Below are positions 1 through 9,554 of a DNA stretch of 64,000 bases, in pieces. How positions within the stretch are numbered: the stretch's first letter is position 1; the number at the start of each line of letters is the position of its first letter. The notes under the pieces were generated by a model. That model was not told where the DNA came from. It was given only the letters and a program-made list of their open reading frames with translations, and ran no database searches. This stretch comes from Sphingomonas changbaiensis NBRC 104936 (GTDB taxonomy: Bacteria > Pseudomonadota > Alphaproteobacteria > Sphingomonadales > Sphingomonadaceae): contig NZ_BBWU01000016.1 in the NCBI RefSeq assembly GCF_000974765.1, forward strand, positions 108,673 to 172,672. The letters are read 5' to 3'. The position numbers and the translations under genes were made by a program.

Positions 1-266
1 AAGTTGCTGCGCCTGATCACGCTGTGCAGCAGGAAGGTGAATGTCCAACCGATCGACGCGGCGGAAAAGGCGATAGCGAACGCGGCAAACTTCGGCGCGC
101 TGGCAGCGATCGCGGCGTAGATTTGAGCGTCGGTCAACCGTTCCGGAATCTTGAGTTCCAGCACCAGGATCGTGAGAACGATGGCGTACACGCCGTCAGT
201 CAAAAAGCTCAGCCGATCGACCGCTAAGGTTTCATCAGCGCCGTGCCGTAATTTAAATGGTAACAT
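1..266 (-). CDS. TMEM175/DUF1211 family membrane protein (N-terminal part, runs off window)
   Basis: Reading the minus strand from an ATG at 266 gives 88 codons open to the window edge. Residues about 17-40 read RLSFLTDGVYAIVLTILVLE, which matches the RxxxFSDGVxAIxxTLLVLE signature of the first helix of TMEM175-type potassium channels (DUF1211). A second hydrophobic stretch follows near residues 58-85. A G-rich ribosome-binding site (tgggggcg) precedes the ATG. The gene lies outside the island, about 190 bp left of the 459 repeat, so it is probably the chromosomal neighbour of the insertion site. The C-terminal part is not in the window; the family call rests on the signature alone. Confidence 0.72.
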   Translation of the reverse strand, partial: MLPFKLRHGADETLAVDRLSFLTDGVYAIVLTILVLELKIPERLTDAQIYAAIAASAPKFAAFAIAFSAASIGWTFTFLLHSVIRRSN

Positions 267-458
267 CGACGCCCCCAATGACATCCGGACACGACGTACT
301 TATCGTTGGGACTTACATCGGCCCCCGTCGCCAGACTAGCGGCTCGTCGAGCCACCGACGAACGACCATTTATAGGCTCGAGCTTGGGTGACCACAGCGG
401 CGAATTGTGGGGCGAAAGCCGACGCGCGTTGGCGGGCTCCTGCGCATGATGGCGCATG

Positions 459-473
459 TGGCGGAGCGGGAGG
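459..473. repeat. Left attachment-site repeat of the island (distal att)
   Basis: Fifteen bases identical to the 3' end of the tRNA-Ser gene including its CCA (minus-strand tRNA), in the same orientation as the copy at 22534-22548. The identity stops abruptly on both sides, as expected for a short integrase core site. Confidence 0.8.
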
Positions 474-871
474 TTTCCCCTATATTTTTCCAACGATTTG
501 ATATGGATATGGGGCACTTGAGGGTCTGAAAATCGGCCCCACAACTGGCCCCACAGCAGGAATTTTCGTCCGCTCTCGTCCGATTCTGTCTGCTCCCGGC
601 CGCCATTGCAACATCGAATGGTGGCCGTTGCATTGCTGACGCCAGATTAGCCGATCGCGACCATTTCCTTGGAAGTGACAGGCTGAATGGGCCTTGGCCG
701 GCCTGCGCCCTACCGTTCAGCCCCTCTCGCAAACTCGACGAGCCGGCCAATGTCCGCCTGTGCAAACTCTGATCTGGACATTTGCGCGGAATTCAAGTCG
801 TTTGGTCGATGAGGCGGTACAACCTGAAAACACCGTCGAGCAAGCTGATCGATTGGGGGGGACGATCGGAG
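474..871. other. Left-end leader of the island, no gene seen; probable promoter region of the DISARM-like operon
   Basis: About 400 bp between the att repeat and the methylase start. It begins with an AT-rich stretch (474-510), unusual for this GC-rich window, then the paired GGCCCCACA sites (535-555). Minus-strand open frames here have no recognisable protein character. The operon promoter is presumably in this stretch but I cannot place a convincing -35/-10 pair. Confidence 0.5.
535..555. promoter_or_regulatory. Paired GGCCCCACA repeats, candidate integrase arm-type sites (left end)
   Basis: GGCCCCACA occurs at 535-543 and 547-555, 12 bp apart. Similar copies lie just inside the right end (400-407 and 420-427 in the 22-kb region), upstream of the integrase gene. 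Short repeats near both ends of an integrated element are typical of integrase arm binding; the assignment is inference. Confidence 0.45.
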
Positions 872-2476
872 ATGACGGGCGTGGTGTCAAAGTCGGCGCT
901 GCTCGCCCATGCCCGCTCGGCCGCCAAGCACCTGGCCGAACCTGAGCAGACAGCCATGGCGCGTGCCGACGCGTGCCTCGACCTCCTTTCCGACATCGGC
1001 GCCGACGAGCGCCTCAATGGGTTTCGGCGGGCCCTTCACGCGTTGCCAATGGACGAAAGGCACTACTGGGTCGGCACGCTTTACACCCTGATGCTGCCCA
1101 GCAAGCTGAGGCGCGCTCAGGCGACCTACTTCACACCGCCCGTCGTGGCCGACGCGGTCGTCGACATGGCGATCGCGGCAGGATTTGACCTCGCCAAGGA
1201 CGACGTGCTGGACCCCGCCGCCGGCGGCGCCGCCTTCCTGTCCACGCTCGCCGGTCGCATGTCGATCGCAGAACTGTCCCCGCGCGAGGTCGCGCACCGC
1301 CTCAACGGGATCGAGATCGACGAGGGCCTCGCGGCGCTTTCCCGCCGCCTCATCGCCGAGCGCCTCGGCGCACCGCTGCCACGCGACGTAATCGTGACGG
1401 GGGACGCGCTGCGCTACTCGATCCCCGCGTCATACGGATTGGTCGTCGCGAATCCCCCATACGGCCGGATGTCGCTCGACGACGTCCACGGCTACGCCTG
1501 GAAGCGCGTCGCGCACAGCGGACACGTCAACAAATACGCGCTGTTCACCGAGCTGTGCTTCCGCCACGCCAAGCCGGGCGGCGTCGTCGCGCTCGTCATC
1601 CCATCGAGCTTCCGGGCGGGTCCGCTCTATGACCGCATGCGCGCGTTCATCCGCTCGCAGGGCGAGGTCCTGAGCATCGCATCGATCGCTGGCCGGGAAG
1701 GCGTGTTCGTCGACGTGGCGCAGGACATCAGCGTCCTGGTCGCGCGCAAAGGCAAGCCGCACCCCTGCGGCGCGATGGTGTCGTTCCCGATCGTGGGGCG
1801 CGCGGCGACGACCGCGGCGACGGTCGAACAGTCGTTGCCGCAGGAACCCGGGGACGCCTGGCCGCTGCCCGCAGCGGATCCGCGCGACATCGGCGGTGCG
1901 ACACTCGCTGACTACGGGGTCGCAGTGCGCGCCGGCTACTTCGTCTGGAACCGAGAGAAGGAACGGCTGGTCGACAAGCTCGAGCGTCGTCAGCGAGGCT
2001 ATCCGCTCATTTGGGCCAAGAACGTGCGCCTGAATGAGGACTGCAGGCCGGCTGGCAAGAAGAACAGGAAGGCCGACTTCGTCACCTTCGACGACGACAG
2101 CACCGCAATCATTAAAACCGCCGCCGCCGTCATGCAGCGGACGACCAACGACAAGCAGCCGCGCCGCCTCGTCGCCGCCATGGTCGATCCGGCGGTCATC
2201 GAGAAGTGGGGCGGGTTCGTGACCGAGAACCACACGATCGTTCTCACTGCGGACGAACCGGATAAACTGCGGATCGCAATCGCCCTCCTCAACACCGCCG
2301 CCGTCGATCAGCGCTACCGGCGCGTATCCGGCACCGCTGCCGTTTCTGTCACCCTCCTGCGCCAGCTCGACCTACCGACGCCCGCCGCATTCGCATTTGC
2401 GCTCGCCGAGGCCAATGGTGACGCCGAAGCCGCGGCTCGGGCCGCCTACCGTCAGCCCGAGCTGGCTGACGCTTGA
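872..2476 (+). CDS. DISARM-associated N6-adenine DNA methyltransferase (DrmM-like)
   Basis: A 534-residue protein with the class I SAM-dependent methylase fold. YFTPP lies near residue 87, the SAM-binding motif I variant DPAAGGAAFL at about 114-123, and the catalytic motif IV NPPY at about 194-197, characteristic of N6-adenine methylases of the HsdM/type IIG group. The C-terminal 200 residues resemble a target-recognition half. It is first in a five-gene operon and overlaps the next gene (TGATG). In DISARM the methylase marks self DNA. I chose ATG 872 because ggggggac lies about 10 bp upstream; in-frame ATG 809 and TTG 782 have no clear ribosome-binding site. The methylated site cannot be read from the sequence. 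Confidence 0.85.
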   Translation: MTGVVSKSALLAHARSAAKHLAEPEQTAMARADACLDLLSDIGADERLNGFRRALHALPMDERHYWVGTLYTLMLPSKLRRAQATYFTPPVVADAVVDMAIAAGFDLAKDDVLDPAAGGAAFLSTLAGRMSIAELSPREVAHRLNGIEIDEGLAALSRRLIAERLGAPLPRDVIVTGDALRYSIPASYGLVVANPPYGRMSLDDVHGYAWKRVAHSGHVNKYALFTELCFRHAKPGGVVALVIPSSFRAGPLYDRMRAFIRSQGEVLSIASIAGREGVFVDVAQDISVLVARKGKPHPCGAMVSFPIVGRAATTAATVEQSLPQEPGDAWPLPAADPRDIGGATLADYGVAVRAGYFVWNREKERLVDKLERRQRGYPLIWAKNVRLNEDCRPAGKKNRKADFVTFDDDSTAIIKTAAAVMQRTTNDKQPRRLVAAMVDPAVIEKWGGFVTENHTIVLTADEPDKLRIAIALLNTAAVDQRYRRVSGTAAVSVTLLRQLDLPTPAAFAFALAEANGDAEAAARAAYRQPELADA

Positions 2477-5229
2477 TGGCCCGCAGCCAACCCTACCACC
2501 GCCCGCCGGGCGCAACCCAGCAGGACCGGGACCAAGCACGGAAGGCGATGATCGAGCGACGCCAGGCGCTCGCCGCCAAACTAGCCGAGGTGACGGCGAG
2601 GCGGGCGACCAACCCCATTGCGCCGCCCCCGTCCGAGCGGGCACAGCCGTCGCGGAACGTCGAAGGCTATATGGCCGCCATTGCCTCCCAACCGCTTCAT
2701 CGGCTCGGTGAAGCTGAGGTGGCAGAGCTGGCGCCGACCTATGCGACGCTGGTCCGATCGGCCGCCGAGATCGCCGGTCGTGGCGACGTCAGAGTCGTAA
2801 TGCCATGGCCACCCTCGAAGGTGTCGCCATCGGCGATCGTCTCGCTGCTCGCGATCGGCGCGATCGGCAGCGCGGCCCGCACCACCGTGCGGATGCAGGG
2901 CATCGACATCGTCAGCAGGGAACGCGCCGACGAGGTGCGCGCGATGGTGTTCCCATACGCGCGCAGCACCCATGCCCAGGCGAGGCAGGTGCAAGTCGAT
3001 CGACACGACTTTGGCCGGACTAACTTCGAGCACGTCACCCGGTACCTCGGCGGCGGCGGCGATGCGGCGAAGGACCTGCACCAAGTCCTGGCGCGTGTCC
3101 GCAAGCTAAGCGGCCGCGCGTCCGACGGCCGCGACTACGCCGAGTTCGAGCACCCCATCCTCGACGAGATCATCCCTCACGGTCCGGCGCGCGGCGACCG
3201 CCCCTCCAACAGTTCCGTCCTGTGGCGCACGCGCACCAAGACCGACATCGGCCGGCAGACGCGATCTGGCGAGGCGGACGATCCCGCTAAGGCCGCATAC
3301 TACATGTTCACCGTCCGGCGTGATGACCGGCTGGGCGTCGAACTGCGCCTAATCGAGCGCCCGCCCGACCTACTCATTCTCGACCTATCTCGAAACGGGC
3401 GCGACCGTCTCGGTTGGGACTGGGTGCGCCGAGCCGGCGAGATGGTCGCGTGCATGCGCGAAATCCACCCCTCGGCTGGCATCCTTGCCGTCGTTGACGA
3501 CCCTTGGTCGTATCGGGCGGCCCGCTTCGACGTGCTCGGAACTAAGCAGCCTGGCAAGAAGGGCAAAGTCATTCCCGCGCCCGGCAGCGTCATCTACTGC
3601 CCAACCAGCGGTATCCTCCAAGACGTCGGGCAGCGCACGCCGCCCTTCGAGGGCGCCTCCACCATCACGGTCGATGGGTTCTACGGCGACGTCGACCGCA
3701 ACATCGAGCACCTGCGTGAACTGGCCAACCGCCTAACCGACATGGGGGATCCCGCCGGCGCCGCGACTGCCCGCAATCTGATGGCGACGGTCCGTCGGTC
3801 AGCGAGCCTACCCGGCTCGATCGCCGAGCTAAGCCGCTTCATCGAGCGCGAGACGTCCGCCGCCATCGCCGACGACCGCCTCGCGACATACCGCGCGATT
3901 ACCGACATCAACACTTTGACCGACCCCACCAGCCTCGCGAGCCAGGCCGACGCCGAGAAGGGAGTGGCGGCTGAAGCCAGGACCGTGATGCGAACGCTCG
4001 AGCAGGCCACGCCGATGGCCACGCTGCTCGAAGATGCGATGCAGCCCGCGCTGCGATCGAGCTCCCGCTCCGTCTTCGTGTTCCGGTCCGACATGATCGC
4101 CGAGTTCGCCGTGGACAGGCTCGGCCCGTCGCACCCCAAGCTCGCCGAGCGGATCGAAAGCGGCGTCATACGCTTTGGCGGCGCACGTGCGCTCGACACC
4201 GTCGCCGACGCGCCGGCTTCCGCTCGCAACCAGTTCAAGCGCGCCATTTTCGTCGCCCCCACGACGTCGACGATACTGGCCACGCTGGCGGAACCCTGGC
4301 TACCCGAGCAGGTGGTGTTCCTAGCCGATGCGGATACGCTGGCGTTCGCCGCCCGCGACGCCGCGCGCCTCGCCGACGAGATCGGCGTTGACGCGCTTGC
4401 GGCGCGGCTGCGGACGTTCGCCGAGAAGGCAAACAGTCGCGTAGCAGGGATCGGCCGCCACGCGGTGCAGCTGGATGCGGAGGCGCCATCCGAGGACGTC
4501 GAGTTTCCGACCGGTTCCGTAGTCGACCTCACCGGCGGCGGCCGGGGCGAACGCCGGCTCGTCGAAATCAAGCTAGGCAACGGGCAACGCATCATCGCCC
4601 GCCCCTCAACCGGCATGGTCCTGCGGGACGACGGCGCGGCGACGACCACGTTCGTCGAGCGACCCGCGTCACAGATAAAACGTGGCGACGAAGTCTGCGT
4701 GATCGGCGCTGGGTTCATCGAGCGTGCCCGGTCGCTCGTGAACATCCGCGTGACCGCGGCTGAGGAGATCCGCGAATATCACAGTCAGGTGGCGAAGCGG
4801 TTCGCCGCCATACCCGAGGACTCAACGAATGGACGGCTCCGCGTCCTGGTGGCGCGGATGGGCCAGCCGGCCGTGCCGATCGAGCGCGCCAGATACTGGA
4901 TCGACCTGAGTGACGAGATCGACAAGCCGCTCCACGAGGTCGTGCCGCATGCCCCGCAGGACCGGGACACCTTCATGCGGTTCGCTGAGGCGCTCGGGAT
5001 CGGACAGAAGCTGGCCGAGAGCTTCTGGCTGTGGGCCGTAGTCGCCCAGCGTTCCCACCGGATGCGCGCGGGGAACGTCTTCCACGACGCCTTCCGCGGC
5101 ATCCTGACCGATCCCCATGCCGCGCTCGCGAGCAACCGCGACCGCAGCGCCGACATCAGGGCGCTTCGCGCAATGGCTGAGGAACACGTCGCGACCGTCG
5201 CCGACACGCGGAGCATCGAGGTTTCATGA
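2476..5229 (+). CDS. Unknown 917-aa DISARM-operon protein, in the position of DrmE
   Basis: A large soluble protein with no Walker A box, DEAD box, HKD motif or metal cluster that I can see. The N-terminal 40 residues are Pro/Gln/Arg-rich and probably disordered. The middle (about 570-650) has alternating strand-helix text such as VVFLADADTLAFAARDAARL, reminiscent of helicase-like Rossmann folds without their catalytic motifs. Around residue 735 IKRGDEVCVI looks like a small beta-barrel loop. It overlaps both neighbours by a few bases and lies directly upstream of drmA, where class 2 DISARM systems carry drmE, a gene of unknown function. Homology to DrmE is a guess from position and size. ATG 2476 overlaps the methylase stop; TTG 2473 is one codon earlier. 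Confidence 0.75.
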   Translation: MARSQPYHRPPGATQQDRDQARKAMIERRQALAAKLAEVTARRATNPIAPPPSERAQPSRNVEGYMAAIASQPLHRLGEAEVAELAPTYATLVRSAAEIAGRGDVRVVMPWPPSKVSPSAIVSLLAIGAIGSAARTTVRMQGIDIVSRERADEVRAMVFPYARSTHAQARQVQVDRHDFGRTNFEHVTRYLGGGGDAAKDLHQVLARVRKLSGRASDGRDYAEFEHPILDEIIPHGPARGDRPSNSSVLWRTRTKTDIGRQTRSGEADDPAKAAYYMFTVRRDDRLGVELRLIERPPDLLILDLSRNGRDRLGWDWVRRAGEMVACMREIHPSAGILAVVDDPWSYRAARFDVLGTKQPGKKGKVIPAPGSVIYCPTSGILQDVGQRTPPFEGASTITVDGFYGDVDRNIEHLRELANRLTDMGDPAGAATARNLMATVRRSASLPGSIAELSRFIERETSAAIADDRLATYRAITDINTLTDPTSLASQADAEKGVAAEARTVMRTLEQATPMATLLEDAMQPALRSSSRSVFVFRSDMIAEFAVDRLGPSHPKLAERIESGVIRFGGARALDTVADAPASARNQFKRAIFVAPTTSTILATLAEPWLPEQVVFLADADTLAFAARDAARLADEIGVDALAARLRTFAEKANSRVAGIGRHAVQLDAEAPSEDVEFPTGSVVDLTGGGRGERRLVEIKLGNGQRIIARPSTGMVLRDDGAATTTFVERPASQIKRGDEVCVIGAGFIERARSLVNIRVTAAEEIREYHSQVAKRFAAIPEDSTNGRLRVLVARMGQPAVPIERARYWIDLSDEIDKPLHEVVPHAPQDRDTFMRFAEALGIGQKLAESFWLWAVVAQRSHRMRAGNVFHDAFRGILTDPHAALASNRDRSADIRALRAMAEEHVATVADTRSIEVS

Positions 5230-8200
5230 AGGGTCTGTCGAACGCGAAGCTGTCTGAGATCGATGTCGAGCTCAAGGAAGCGGTCTGCGATGCGCTGGTG
5301 AACGCGCTCGTCGACCGCGTGAGCGGCACCGACGAGCGAGGGCGCACGATCTACGGCGGATCGCCGCGACGCGGAATATTCGCCGGCCAGCTGCTCCCGC
5401 GCTTCGACGTCAGCGGCGCCCTCGACGAGACCACCGACATCCGCATCGCCGCGATCGGGATGGACTTTGTGGTGGGTGCGAACGGCTCCGCCGCCATCCA
5501 AGCGACGCCCCGGTTCTCCGTATACGTGCGAGTCATCCCGCAGTGGCGGGACCTGACTGGCGGCGGCGGCCAGCTCGATTTCGACTTCAAGCTGCAGAAG
5601 GCTACCCAGCAGCAGATCGACGCTGCGATCCGCGCCGACCGGGCGACCGCCCTAAAGGCTGCCAACCTCGAACAGCCCGACTGGAAGGCGATGGACGAGA
5701 CGCGCCGGTCGAAGGTCCGCGCTGAGCGCGCCCAAATCCTCGCCGACGTGCGCGTCAAGGCCTACGCTGCATTCGGGATCAAGCTGCTGTCGGGCGTGCC
5801 CGACGAACCTGCCCCGACGGAAGACCCCCCGGCGGGGAACGGGGACGACACCGGGGACTCCACCGAACAGCCGGCGCCGATCTCCCGTCTCATCCGCGAG
5901 GGCCGGGACCTGCCCCTGACGCTCGTCGATCCCGCGCCGATACCGGGCAAGTGGCGGCGGCTCGACCTCTTCCTCCCGACCTTTGAGTTCGATAGCGCAA
6001 TGGAGGCGCCGGCCCTCACCGCCGCGCTTGTAACCTACAATTCCAGCCTCGCGGCGGCTGTGACGGCCCAGCTCGAGGCGTGGGCTGCCGGCCAGGGTGC
6101 CGCCGAGGCATGGCGAGACGTCAACGTCTCACCCGGCGACACGCTGGACGAGGCCCGGTGGAATGCGGCCGTCGCGGCGCTAGCCGCCAGGCCCATCGAC
6201 CGTACGCGCATCATCCCCGATCTCTCCCGCATCGCCCTGAAGGTCGAGCGCCAGGTCGACTTCCTGGACCCCACGCGGCTGTCGCTGCGGGTCATGCTGG
6301 ATAACCAGTCACCCGAGCCCACGCCGCAGGACGCGCGGGGTCGCTGCAACACCGTTTTCGGCGCCGGGCTGACACTCGTCCTTCCCACCGCCGCGCACCG
6401 GCCGCTCAGGCTCGATAGGGTGGAGCCCTCCTACCGGTTCCGCGACCACCTCGACTATCCGGCGATCGGCCTCAACTGCGGGATCGAGGCGATCGAAGCC
6501 GGGGACCAACTCACCCTGGGCACCACCGCCGCCCCTCGCTTCGCGCAGCCGCGCATTGTTGCCCGAAATATCGACCTGCCCTTTCAGTTTGCGATCCTGA
6601 AGGATCGATCCTTCGACGCGAAACGGCTGCTTGAGCTGCCGCGCGCATACAGCGAATGGATCGACGGCCAAGAGAAGCGGCTGCGCGACACCGTCACGGC
6701 GGGCCTGACACCGGACGATGCGGCGGTCGAGAAGGCACGTCTGGCGAAGGACATCGCCGCCCAGCGAGCCGAGGCGCGCTACATCGAGCGCGGCGTCGAG
6801 ATTCTGATCGCGTCGAAGAAGGCCAGCGACCAGTTGGCCGGCAACCCGCCGGGCGACCAGGGGGACCTCGCGCGCTGCGCCGCGCCCTGGATGGCATGGA
6901 CGCTCACCAACGAGGCCTTCGCGCTGCGCGATGCGCACGACACGAACCGAGGCTGGCGCCTATTCCAGATGGCGTTCGTGCTCGCCCACATCCCGGTGTT
7001 TGCATCCCGCATGGCCGAGTGGCGCGAATTCCACGACGCCATGCTCGACGAGGACAGCGTTAGCCTGCTCTACTTCCCGACCGGCGGCGGCAAGTCGGAG
7101 GCGTTCTACGGCACGCTGCTGTTCGCCATGTTCCTCGACCGCCTGCGAGGCAAGGATCGCGGGGTCACCGCCATGATCCGCTATCCCCTGCGACTCCTGA
7201 CGCTCCAACAGGCGCAGCGCCTGCTCAAGCTGGTCGTACGCGCCGAAATGGTGCGCCGTCGCCAGAAGGTCGGCGGGTGGCCGTTCGAGATGGGCTTCTG
7301 GGTGGGAAGCCAGAACACGCCGAACCACTACGGCGCGTTCCGCGCCGATATCCCGCTCGCCAACGATGCCGACTTCGCCGACGACAGCACGCTCGACGGT
7401 GAGACGGGCGACGAGGACCAACGCGCCCGCGGCCGCCGATACGTCGAGGCCCGCGAAGCCTTCGACAAGATCCCCGAGTGCCCGGTTTGCGGAGAACCCA
7501 CTGGTTTGCGGCGGGACGAGAACGAGGGTCCGACCGGGCGGCGCGCGGCCATCGTGTGCTTCAACGACAGGTGTGAATGGAATCGCGAGCACCGCCGGCG
7601 ACACCCTCTCCCGTTCTTGCTGACCGATGATGCCATCTACGCTCGCGCGCCGGCGATCGTGCTCGGCACCGTCGACAAGCTGGCCATGCTGGGCCAGCAT
7701 ACCGGCACGATCTCCAAGGTGCTCGGCATGTTCGGGCTCGCCCGCCGTGTCGATCGATGGGGGAACCTGTATACGCCGCGGCGCGAGGAGGACCTGCGCC
7801 GCGATCCGGCCGACGACAATAGCTCGAACGTCTATCCCGCATACGCGGACGGGAAGCGAGTTTTCCACGATCCGTTCCCGTCGCTGATCATCCAGGATGA
7901 GGCGCACCTTTTGGAGGAGAGCCTTGGGACGTTCAGCGGCCTGTTCGACACGCTGCTCGACACCGCGTTCGAGGAGATCGCCGACATGGGGGGCGACGGG
8001 CTGGACATCGCCCGGCGATGGACCGGCGACGGCTGGGGCGCTCCTCGGATGCCGAAGGTCATCGCCGCGACGGCCACGATCTCGGCGCCCGAACGCCAGC
8101 TCGAGACACTTTACCAGCGGCACCCGTTGCGCTTCCCCTATCCGGGTCCGGATCTCTACCATTCCTTTTTCGCCGAGCCGGCACCGCCGCCGGCCGTGAA

Positions 8201-9554
8201 CCCCGGGCGGGTTGAGCTGGCGAAGCGGCTACCATTCGCGCAGGCGCCCGAGCAGACCGCGCCATGGATGCGCCTTTACGTGTCGCTGATGACGAACGAC
8301 GCGACGCACACGGTCACGACGGTCGGGGTGCTGGCCGCGTTCCACGGCATCGTCACGGCGCTGTGGGACGGCATGATCGCAGACGATCGCCGCGCTACGA
8401 CCATCGCATCGATCCGGGCGACGGTGTCGCCGGGCCGTGCGGGGGACTGGCGCCGGGCGGCGATCGACCGTGCCGTCGCGGAGGGCCGGCAGGGCGAGGT
8501 CATGGCGCTGGTGGACCTGCACCGGATCGCACTCGCATACGTGACGAACAAGAAGGGCGGCGACCAGATCATCGACGCCCTGAGCGCCGCCGTCGAGCAC
8601 CAACATCGCCGCCTCGGACGCCAGAACTCGCCCTTCGCCAGCCGCCTAATCTCTGGCGGCATCGACATGAAGGATATCCAGCGCGTGATGGAGGAGGCCG
8701 AGACCTCGTTCGACGGCAAGGACTATCCCGACATCGGCGCGACGGTTCGGAACATCGTCGCGACCTCGGCGATCAGCCACGGCGTCGACGTCGACCGCTT
8801 CAACAGCATGTTCTTCGCCGGGCTGCCGTCCGACATCGCCGAATACATCCAGGCCTCCAGCCGTGTCGGCCGCACCCACGTCGGGTTCGTGATCCTGCTG
8901 CCGACGCCGCAGAACCGGCGCGACCGATACGTCGTAGAGACGCATGACATCTTCCATCGCTTCCTCGAACGAATGATCGCGCCGCCCGCCGTCGAGCGCT
9001 GGGCGGAGAACGCGATCAAGCGCGCGATGGCGTCGTATGTGCAGACGTGGGCGATGCTGCGCGAGGCCCGCGAGTTCATCAGGCAGGACGACGCCAAGAA
9101 GCCCGACGTCCTCCAGATGGACCAGGTCAGTCGCCTCGCATCGCTCGCGCGCCTCAACCACGTGGCCCTTTGCGAGACTATCGGAGACTTCATGCTCAGG
9201 GCCAGCGGCTACACCGGAAAGGGCCCATCAAAGCTCGGCGCGCCGCACTACGAGGACTTCTACCGCGCCCTGGTCGACAAACAGGTCGACGTGTTCGTCC
9301 GCAGCATTGCCAGTCGCGGCACCACCTCGAGCCTGCGGGAATACTGGGACGACCTTCCGGCTTTCCAGAAACCGATGACGTCGCTGCGCGACGTGGACGA
9401 GGCCGGCTTCATCGTCGCGGCGGGTCGCGACCCGCTCGCGCGCAGCCGATCGACCGACATTGACCGTGGGCAGCTGGCCGAGGTCATGCGCGCCATCAGG
9501 ACCCAGCGGGGCACTGCCTCGGAGGTGGACGCCGACGGAGGGACCGATGGTTGA
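5226..9554 (+). CDS. drmA: DrmA-like DISARM helicase
   Basis: A 1442-residue superfamily 2 helicase. The Walker A box FPTGGGKS is near residue 617, Walker B DEAH near 891-894, motif III ATAT near 950, and the motif VI region QASSRVGRTHVG near 1210. A four-cysteine zinc-binding insert (CPVC...C...C) sits near residues 750-780 between Walker A and B. The long N-terminal 600 residues have no recognised motif. Length and architecture match DrmA, a DISARM core subunit that with DrmB binds and unwinds foreign DNA. The start overlaps the upstream stop (ATGA) and the end overlaps drmB by 8 bp, so expression is coupled. All key helicase residues appear intact. Confidence 0.87.
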   Translation: MKGLSNAKLSEIDVELKEAVCDALVNALVDRVSGTDERGRTIYGGSPRRGIFAGQLLPRFDVSGALDETTDIRIAAIGMDFVVGANGSAAIQATPRFSVYVRVIPQWRDLTGGGGQLDFDFKLQKATQQQIDAAIRADRATALKAANLEQPDWKAMDETRRSKVRAERAQILADVRVKAYAAFGIKLLSGVPDEPAPTEDPPAGNGDDTGDSTEQPAPISRLIREGRDLPLTLVDPAPIPGKWRRLDLFLPTFEFDSAMEAPALTAALVTYNSSLAAAVTAQLEAWAAGQGAAEAWRDVNVSPGDTLDEARWNAAVAALAARPIDRTRIIPDLSRIALKVERQVDFLDPTRLSLRVMLDNQSPEPTPQDARGRCNTVFGAGLTLVLPTAAHRPLRLDRVEPSYRFRDHLDYPAIGLNCGIEAIEAGDQLTLGTTAAPRFAQPRIVARNIDLPFQFAILKDRSFDAKRLLELPRAYSEWIDGQEKRLRDTVTAGLTPDDAAVEKARLAKDIAAQRAEARYIERGVEILIASKKASDQLAGNPPGDQGDLARCAAPWMAWTLTNEAFALRDAHDTNRGWRLFQMAFVLAHIPVFASRMAEWREFHDAMLDEDSVSLLYFPTGGGKSEAFYGTLLFAMFLDRLRGKDRGVTAMIRYPLRLLTLQQAQRLLKLVVRAEMVRRRQKVGGWPFEMGFWVGSQNTPNHYGAFRADIPLANDADFADDSTLDGETGDEDQRARGRRYVEAREAFDKIPECPVCGEPTGLRRDENEGPTGRRAAIVCFNDRCEWNREHRRRHPLPFLLTDDAIYARAPAIVLGTVDKLAMLGQHTGTISKVLGMFGLARRVDRWGNLYTPRREEDLRRDPADDNSSNVYPAYADGKRVFHDPFPSLIIQDEAHLLEESLGTFSGLFDTLLDTAFEEIADMGGDGLDIARRWTGDGWGAPRMPKVIAATATISAPERQLETLYQRHPLRFPYPGPDLYHSFFAEPAPPPAVNPGRVELAKRLPFAQAPEQTAPWMRLYVSLMTNDATHTVTTVGVLAAFHGIVTALWDGMIADDRRATTIASIRATVSPGRAGDWRRAAIDRAVAEGRQGEVMALVDLHRIALAYVTNKKGGDQIIDALSAAVEHQHRRLGRQNSPFASRLISGGIDMKDIQRVMEEAETSFDGKDYPDIGATVRNIVATSAISHGVDVDRFNSMFFAGLPSDIAEYIQASSRVGRTHVGFVILLPTPQNRRDRYVVETHDIFHRFLERMIAPPAVERWAENAIKRAMASYVQTWAMLREAREFIRQDDAKKPDVLQMDQVSRLASLARLNHVALCETIGDFMLRASGYTGKGPSKLGAPHYEDFYRALVDKQVDVFVRSIASRGTTSSLREYWDDLPAFQKPMTSLRDVDEAGFIVAAGRDPLARSRSTDIDRGQLAEVMRAIRTQRGTASEVDADGGTDG

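Noticed and set aside
224..765. Minus-strand open frames of 106 and 131 codons at the left island end
   Set aside because: Low-complexity Arg/Ser text, no ribosome-binding site, and one of them runs through the att repeat.
2476..5229. The 917-aa protein as a SNF2 helicase (DrmD)
   Set aside because: No GxGKT/S or DEAx motif is visible.
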